Shown in pieces: positions 27,847 to 32,943 of a stretch of DNA of 32,943 nucleotides. The position numbers and the translations under genes were made by a program. The DNA comes from Thermincola carboxydiphila. GTDB taxonomy: Bacteria; Bacillota; Thermincolia; Thermincolales; UBA2595. Location: NCBI GenBank assembly GCA_016841325.1, contig JAENZJ010000032.1, positions 1-32,943 on the forward strand, read 5' to 3'. Position 1 is the stretch's first letter, and each line of letters begins with the position of its first letter. Below the pieces are notes generated by a model. That model did not search any database. It was given only the letters and a program-made list of their open reading frames with translations, and was not told the origin of the DNA.

Positions 27847-27914
27847 TAAAAAAGACGCTTAAAGGGTTTTTTGAATTCCCTAAAAGCGTCTTTGCTCTTG
27901 ATACATCTTAGTAT
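27847..27914 (-). promoter_or_regulatory. amt1 leader module 1: hexaloop hairpins and intrinsic terminator
   Basis: RNA-sense minus strand. P1 is ATAC-TAAGAT-GTAT (27901-27914), P2 is AAGAGC-AAAGAC-GCTTTT (27882-27899). P2 overlaps the 5' arm of a terminator, GACGCTT..AGGG / CCCT..AAGCGTC followed by six T (27847-27890). P2 and the terminator are mutually exclusive, the arrangement of ANTAR-controlled antitermination. P1 has G at loop position 4 but T rather than A at position 1. It lies 34 bp after glnB with no visible promoter in between. Confidence 0.68.
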
Positions 27915-27947
27915 GCATATTCAGTTACCCAACCCAGGACCGCTTTC

Positions 27948-29706
<1,759 letters not shown>

Positions 29707-29742
29707 CGGCGTCACCTCAAACAAAAAAATTATATGCTTAAA

Positions 29743-29800
29743 CAAAAAAATACTCTCCTTGGGGAACCGGCGCCAATTCCCGACAGAGAGCATCTTTGCT
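29743..29800 (-). promoter_or_regulatory. amt2 leader module 2: hexaloop hairpin overlapping a terminator-like hairpin
   Basis: RNA-sense minus strand. A P2-type hairpin AGC-AAAGAT-GCT (29789-29800; loop A1 and G4) overlaps the 5' arm of a hairpin with CTCTC/GAGAG outer and GGGAA/TTCCC inner stems, followed by TATTTTTTT (29743-29790). No convincing P1 partner was found upstream. The apical GGGAATTGGCG is shared with the amt1 leader. Confidence 0.5.
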
Positions 29801-29860
29801 TAACCCATGAGAACCACAGTGAACTTAAGGGCATGAAAAACTGCTGAGGATATGCAGACT

Positions 29861-29926
29861 AAAAATAAAAAGCGCTTTTCGAAAACTTCCGAAAAGCGCC
29901 ATTGCCAGCAGATACGTCAATGTATC
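29861..29926 (-). promoter_or_regulatory. amt2 leader module 1: hexaloop hairpins and intrinsic terminator
   Basis: RNA-sense minus strand. P1 is GATAC-ATTGAC-GTATC (29911-29926; perfect 5-bp stem, loop A1 and G4). P2 is GGC-AATGGC-GCT (29895-29906; short stem, loop A1 and G4). P2 overlaps the 5' arm of a strong terminator, GCGCTTTTCG/CGAAAAGCGC followed by TTTTTATTTTT (29861-29899). It lies about 20-80 nt after the predicted transcription start. Confidence 0.7.
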
Positions 29927-29945
29927 AAATATTTAATTCAGACTC

Positions 29946-29974
29946 ATTTTAGCATGGTCCGCTTTGGCTGTCAA
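29946..29974 (-). promoter_or_regulatory. Sigma-A promoter of amt2-glnB
   Basis: Minus strand: perfect TTGACA, 17-nt spacer, TAAAAT. It sits upstream of the attenuator modules, leaving a leader of about 235 nt. A 13-bp palindrome ACACAAATTGTGT (29984-29996) abuts the -35 on its upstream side and could be an operator. Confidence 0.78.
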
Positions 29975-30034
29975 TGCTTTTTTACACAAATTGTGTTCTC
30001 ACAGTTTTGAAGTATTTCAACTTAAGTATAGCAA

Positions 30035-30973
30035 TTATGCCAGGAACAGGGCCGATGCCAGTTGGTATAATTCTGCCGCATAATCCTCTATCAGCTGTCT
30101 GTTAAAAATTTTATTCCGCCACTCATCCGGAATACCCTGCAAACCGTAATATGCTCCTGCCAGCTGCCCGTATACAGCACCGGTTGTATCTGCATCATCA
30201 CCCAAATTCACGGCTGCCAGCGCCCCGTCCCGAAACGACTCTGTCCTGTAGAATGCCCAAAGTGCAGCCTCAAGGGAACGCACTACATAACCGCTGCCCT
30301 GAATCGCCGGAGGGTCATTTCTTTTAAAAGAACCGGAGGCCACTTCCGCTATGGCCGGATGAAGGGGACTGCTTTCCCAGGCGCCCTCTGCAGGTGAAAA
30401 CAGCTCAGATAAAAGTTCATCTTTGGAAAAACCTATTACTGCCCCCACAATGAGGCCCCCCAAATACCGGCAGGCATCTACTGCTGTTATAGCCGCATGT
30501 GTAGTCCGGGAGCTTTCACCCGATTTCTCCAGGGCCTCTGCAGGATTTTTCGCATAAAACAGGGGAACCGGAGCCAGACGCATTATTGACCCGTTTCCGG
30601 CACTCAGGGGGTCACTGGAACCACAGTATGGTTCCCCTGTACGTTGGAAGCGATGCAGGGCTGCCTGAACCGTATTCCCGATATCAAAACACCTTCCGGT
30701 ACTGCTCAGGTAACCCTCCTGGTACCACCTCAGGTATCTTCTCAATTGGTCAATGGCATCAAAACCTCTGCATTTTAGCAGGCTCTCAGCCAGGCATAGT
30801 GCCATTGAGGTATCATCTGTCCAATGACCCGGGGCAAGGTTGAACGCCCCCCCGCCTATCATGCCTTCTAAAGGTACAAAAGTCCCCGGTTCCCGAAATT
30901 CCAAAGGCATGCCTAAGGCATCACCAACAGCCAGCCCCATAAGACTTCCCCGATATCGTTCAATTATCTCCAT
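30035..30973 (-). CDS. ADP-ribosylglycohydrolase family protein (DraG-like)
   Basis: A 312-aa binuclear-metal hydrolase that removes ADP-ribose from protein or small-molecule substrates. The N-terminal [19 protein letters not shown], metal ligands WTDDTSMAL (residues 51-59), [14 protein letters not shown], and the C-terminal [22 protein letters not shown] are the family motifs; all metal ligands appear intact. DraG is the member that reactivates ADP-ribosylated nitrogenase iron protein. The neighbourhood of two amt genes and glnB, together with a shared leader type, points to a nitrogen-related role, but the substrate is not shown by sequence. I use the third of three adjacent ATGs, six bases after GGAGG. 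Expressed from a promoter at 31306-31334 through a leader of about 325 nt. Confidence 0.88.
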   Translation of the reverse strand: MEIIERYRGSLMGLAVGDALGMPLEFREPGTFVPLEGMIGGGAFNLAPGHWTDDTSMALCLAESLLKCRGFDAIDQLRRYLRWYQEGYLSSTGRCFDIGNTVQAALHRFQRTGEPYCGSSDPLSAGNGSIMRLAPVPLFYAKNPAEALEKSGESSRTTHAAITAVDACRYLGGLIVGAVIGFSKDELLSELFSPAEGAWESSPLHPAIAEVASGSFKRNDPPAIQGSGYVVRSLEAALWAFYRTESFRDGALAAVNLGDDADTTGAVYGQLAGAYYGLQGIPDEWRNKIFNRQLIEDYAAELYQLASALFLA

Positions 30974-31092
30974 CATCATCCTCCATGTTTGCTACCCCAG
31001 TATTACTATTCGAACATGGTTTAAAAATCATCAATCAAATGATTAAATGATCATTAAATATAGCGCCTTTGCCAAAGCTGTCATCATAGAAG

Positions 31093-31176
31093 GCAAAAGG
31101 CCTTTCAGCAGGCTGTCCGTTTCCAACCTCAAACTCTGCCAAAAGGCCCCTGTGCCCGATGTGTACACCCAAGTAC
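31093..31176 (-). promoter_or_regulatory. DraG-like gene leader module 2: tandem hexaloop hairpins overlapping a hairpin
   Basis: RNA-sense minus strand. P1 is GTAC-TTGGGT-GTAC (31163-31176; G at loop position 4, T at 1). P2 is GGGC-ACAGGG-GCCT (31144-31157; loop A1 and G4). P2 overlaps the 5' arm of a hairpin with GGCCTTT/AAAGGCC arms (31099-31148), followed by only four T. The remaining leader (30980-31092) is AT-rich with an ATGATCAT palindrome near 31050 and no gene. Confidence 0.55.
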
Positions 31177-31212
31177 TGTTACAACTGCTGTGTTAAAAAA
31201 ACTACTGTGTTA

Positions 31213-31280
31213 AAAAAACAAATCGCTTCCCGATTGAATCGGAAAGCGCCAATGCTTCAAGGATGATATAACTGAGTATC
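31213..31280 (-). promoter_or_regulatory. DraG-like gene leader module 1: hexaloop hairpins and intrinsic terminator
   Basis: RNA-sense minus strand. P1 is GATA-CTCAGTTA-TATC (31265-31280; a 6-nt loop TCAGTT results if the inner CA mismatch is counted as closing). P2 is GAAGC-ATTGGC-GCTTT (31243-31258; loop A1 and G4). P2 overlaps the 5' arm of a terminator CGCTT.CCGAT/ATCGG.AAGCG, followed by ATTTGTTTTTTT (31213-31248). Confidence 0.65.
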
Positions 31281-31305
31281 GGCTTCTGTTGTTTGGTATG
31301 TTGAT

Positions 31306-31334
31306 AGTTTAACCCATACCGTAGTATATGTCAA
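31306..31334 (-). promoter_or_regulatory. Sigma-A promoter of the DraG-like gene
   Basis: Minus strand: perfect TTGACA, 17-nt spacer, TAAACT, 40 bp downstream of the preceding flavin-protein gene and immediately before the attenuator modules. Confidence 0.75.
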
Positions 31335-31374
31335 TAAATTCATAACGTACAAACTGCCTGTCTGGTGTACCTGT

Positions 31375-31761
31375 TTACTGGGCAGCAGGGTCAGGGTAGA
31401 TCTCAGTAATTTTTGTTTTAATCACATATTGCGGCTTGGGGAGATTTAAGTTCATCGCTTCCACAGCAGTACATACCTGGTCATAGAGTTCTCCCTCATT
31501 CAATAGTTCCGCTTCCCCTTTAAATTGATAACTGACCATTTTTTTGTGGTCCCCCACAATGATACATATTTTATTGTTTTCCATTAAGTTTTTCCGTGTT
31601 TTGGCAGAGAAAATGTCTGCAAAAATCAGGTGTTCATCATCCAGCACCTGTAGGGACCCTTTAAAGGAAGCGTTGGGCATCCCGTTTTTATCTGCAGTAG
31701 CAGCAACACATAATCTTACTTGCTGAATAAAGTTCTTTATTTCTGGTGTTAACTTTGCCAT
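31375..31761 (-). CDS. Pyridoxamine 5'-phosphate oxidase family protein (FMN-binding split barrel)
   Basis: A 128-aa protein with the split-barrel fold of small FMN-binding proteins: VRLCVAATADKNGMPNASFKG, LIFADIFSAKTRKNLMEN and ICIIVGDHKKMVSYQFKGEAEL are the typical strands, with a phosphate-contacting T-R-K-N segment. It is much shorter than true PdxH, so vitamin B6 synthesis is unlikely; an FMN- or F420-type redox role, or a binding role, is inferred. Start at the ATG at 31761, six bases after GGGGGTG; a GTG at 31770 is less likely. It follows the Crp/Fnr gene on the same strand after 250 bp. Confidence 0.85.
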   Translation of the reverse strand: MAKLTPEIKNFIQQVRLCVAATADKNGMPNASFKGSLQVLDDEHLIFADIFSAKTRKNLMENNKICIIVGDHKKMVSYQFKGEAELLNEGELYDQVCTAVEAMNLNLPKPQYVIKTKITEIYPDPAAQ

Positions 31762-31872
31762 ACTCGGCACCCCCGTTTGGTTTTTTTGTTTGTTCAGGCC
31801 GTTCGAGTTTTACGAATAAATTAATTTGTCACCTCCCTGTCTCTAATTTTACCTGCCTTGTCTTTATAATTC

Positions 31873-31888
31873 TGTAAATTTATTTACA
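31873..31888. promoter_or_regulatory. Palindromic Crp/Fnr-type operator candidate
   Basis: TGTAAAT-TT-ATTTACA (plus strand), a perfect 7-2-7 inverted repeat of the size and shape bound by Crp/Fnr dimers. It lies upstream of the flavin-protein gene, next to a TATAAA -10 candidate at 31863-31868 on the minus strand, and the adjacent upstream gene encodes a Crp/Fnr protein. The binding partner is inference. Confidence 0.45.
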
Positions 31889-31904
31889 TTTTTTAAATAA
31901 ATTT

Positions 31905-32021
31905 TTAATGACCAAAACGGCCCTCATAACTTGTTATTAGTAATCGGCTAATTTCCACAGCCAACAGGCAGGCAAAAACAAAAAGTCCAAGACCACCGGT
32001 CCCGAACTTAGCTTTAAACAT
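31905..32021 (-). CDS. Possible 38-residue membrane peptide
   Basis: A short reading frame whose ATG overlaps the last codons of the Crp/Fnr gene in another frame. It encodes a basic N-terminus, one hydrophobic segment (GGLGLFVFACLLAVEI) and a charged tail. No good ribosome site precedes it, and part of the same DNA could instead be a weak terminator for the upstream gene. I do not recognise it and regard it as unproven. Confidence 0.2.
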   Translation of the reverse strand: MFKAKFGTGGLGLFVFACLLAVEISRLLITSYEGRFGH

Positions 32022-32697
32022 CAGCATTTTTTGCACAAAAATCAGTTTTTAGTATATAGTATTTCCCATTATAATCCAGAATGCCTGCCGCCTTTAATTC
32101 CCGTAATACCTGAGAAACCTTCACTCTTGAAGCCCCAATCATATTACCCATTTCCTGCTGCGTAAGCTTTAATTCGATAACTGTCATCTCAGGTGTTGTT
32201 TTTCCATATTCATTTGCCAGCCTCAGCAGCAGCCGGAGCAACTTCTCTTTCACAGAAGCACCTGAGGTTTCACCGACTTGTCGCATGGTTGCATTTAATT
32301 TGCGGGCCAAATGACTGATGATCTTGACTGCAAATTCAGGGTTCCTCTGGATAACCGTTTCCAAATCGCCCCTGTTCATGGCACATAATCTTACATCTTC
32401 TATGGCAACTGCACTGAATGTCAATTCCTGTTCCTGAAATAATGCTGTTTCTCCCAACACTTCCCCGGGCCCAATAATATTAATGATTATTTCCCTGCCT
32501 TCCTCAGTATTTTGAATCAATTTCAACTTCCCTGATTTTATCAGGTATACAGCATGGTCATGTTCGCCCTGGTGAAATAAATACTGTCCTTTAAGTAATG
32601 TTTTATTAATTGTTCCGGGGCAGATGCTGTAAAAATCATTTTTGTCCAAACCATCAAATAACAGTAACTCCTTTAAACATAGCAACTCCCGCTGCAT
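32014..32697 (-). CDS. Crp/Fnr family transcriptional regulator
   Basis: A 227-aa regulator. The N-terminal cyclic-nucleotide-binding-like barrel spans about residues 10-130 (GQYLFHQGEHDHAVYLIKSGKLKL, GPGEVLGETALF), followed by the long dimer helix and a C-terminal winged helix (LTQQEMGNMIGASRVKVSQVLREL, recognition helix SRVKVSQVLREL). There is no N-terminal cysteine cluster like that of Fnr, so iron-sulfur oxygen sensing is not supported; the effector is unknown. Ribosome site GGTGAG, five bases before the ATG. It probably acts locally on the palindrome at 31873-31888. Confidence 0.92.
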   Translation of the reverse strand: MQRELLCLKELLLFDGLDKNDFYSICPGTINKTLLKGQYLFHQGEHDHAVYLIKSGKLKLIQNTEEGREIIINIIGPGEVLGETALFQEQELTFSAVAIEDVRLCAMNRGDLETVIQRNPEFAVKIISHLARKLNATMRQVGETSGASVKEKLLRLLLRLANEYGKTTPEMTVIELKLTQQEMGNMIGASRVKVSQVLRELKAAGILDYNGKYYILKTDFCAKNADV

Positions 32698-32810
32698 TAA
32701 AACTCACCAACTCTTACATATTGCTTCTTTGACTTAACCTGTTAAATCATAATTCGATATAGATAACAATCTTCCTTCATGAACTTCGCGGTCAAATACA
32801 CTTATTCAAA

Positions 32811-32890
32811 CCTTGCGGTGCCGTCGCAAGTCTGAAGCTGGGGTCGCGCTGATGGTACCTGGACTTCTACTGTTGGGGCTTTCACCCTAC
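32811..32890. other. GC-rich structured noncoding segment, unidentified
   Basis: An approximately 80-bp GC-rich block in AT-rich surroundings. It contains a perfect CTTGCG/CGCAAG 6-bp hairpin (32812-32830), a GGG/CCC mini-hairpin near its right end and scattered short complementary segments. No reading frame of note crosses it. A strong hairpin follows on the plus strand, so it may be a plus-strand structured RNA or the end of a mobile element. I could not match it to a known family. It lies in the 32698-32943 stretch upstream of the Crp/Fnr gene. Confidence 0.35.
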
Positions 32891-32893
32891 AAA

Positions 32894-32930
32894 GAAAAGC
32901 ACTTGGTTTTCACCAAGTGCTTTTCATATT
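32894..32930 (+). terminator. Strong hairpin, probable terminator at the right edge
   Basis: Perfect 14-bp stem GAAAAGCACTTGGT/ACCAAGTGCTTTTC with a 4-nt loop. T-rich sequence flanks it on both strands (TTTTCATATT on plus, TTTTCTTTG on minus), so it may work in either direction. Confidence 0.6.
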
Positions 32931-32943
32931 AAATCCGGCAACG

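Noticed and set aside
29707-29793. N-terminal extension of amt2
   Set aside because: It would translate the leader hairpin, has no ribosome site, and places 29 extra residues before a normal signal peptide. The ATG at 29706 has GAGGTGA at correct spacing.

Overview
The window suggests an anaerobic, spore-forming Firmicute of the Desulfotomaculum/Pelotomaculum (Peptococcaceae-like) type. The reasons are sigH, ctsR-mcsA-mcsB-clpC, disA/radA, a CarD-type factor and the MEP isoprenoid pair ispD-ispF in their Firmicutes order, ThyX in place of ThyA, and cobalamin-type radical SAM enzymes. The species assignment is inference.

Positions 1-21.9 kb hold one long minus-strand housekeeping block, transcribed right to left: ctsR-clpB-mcsA-mcsB-clpC | radA-disA | carD | yacL-ispD-ispF-DUF1002 | gltX-cysE-cysS-mrnC-thyX-rlmB-rae1 | sigH | tRNA-Thr. 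Many junctions overlap by a few bases, often with TTG starts. Sigma-A-type promoters are readable before carD (two), yacL, gltX, radA, sigH and tRNA-Thr, so the block is several transcription units. One plus-strand gene (11372-11767) with its own promoter interrupts it. CtsR heptad boxes lie at the ctsR promoter, and clpB sits inside the ctsR operon.

Positions 21.9-26.0 kb hold two tandem plus-strand paralogues of a cobalamin-binding-domain/radical SAM protein of unknown function. They follow a 440-bp intergenic region that contains a second CtsR-like heptad array and an orphan terminator. A perfect 14-bp-stem terminator ends the pair, and a minus-strand tRNA-Asn follows.

Positions 26.3-31.4 kb hold a nitrogen-control cluster on the minus strand: a DraG-like ADP-ribosylglycohydrolase, then ammonium transporter amt2, P-II protein glnB and ammonium transporter amt1. 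The leaders of the hydrolase, amt2 and amt1 each carry two consecutive modules of hexaloop hairpins that overlap the 5' arm of a terminator-like hairpin. This is the architecture bound by ANTAR antitermination proteins (NasR, AmiR, EutV families). It is the most interesting signal in the window. No ANTAR protein gene is present here.

Positions 31.4-32.9 kb hold a pyridoxamine-phosphate-oxidase-like flavin protein and a Crp/Fnr-family regulator, with a near-perfect 16-bp palindrome between them. At the right edge is a GC-rich, hairpin-rich noncoding segment followed by a strong terminator-like hairpin; I could not identify it. No CRISPR array, insertion sequence with a transposase, or rRNA gene was seen.
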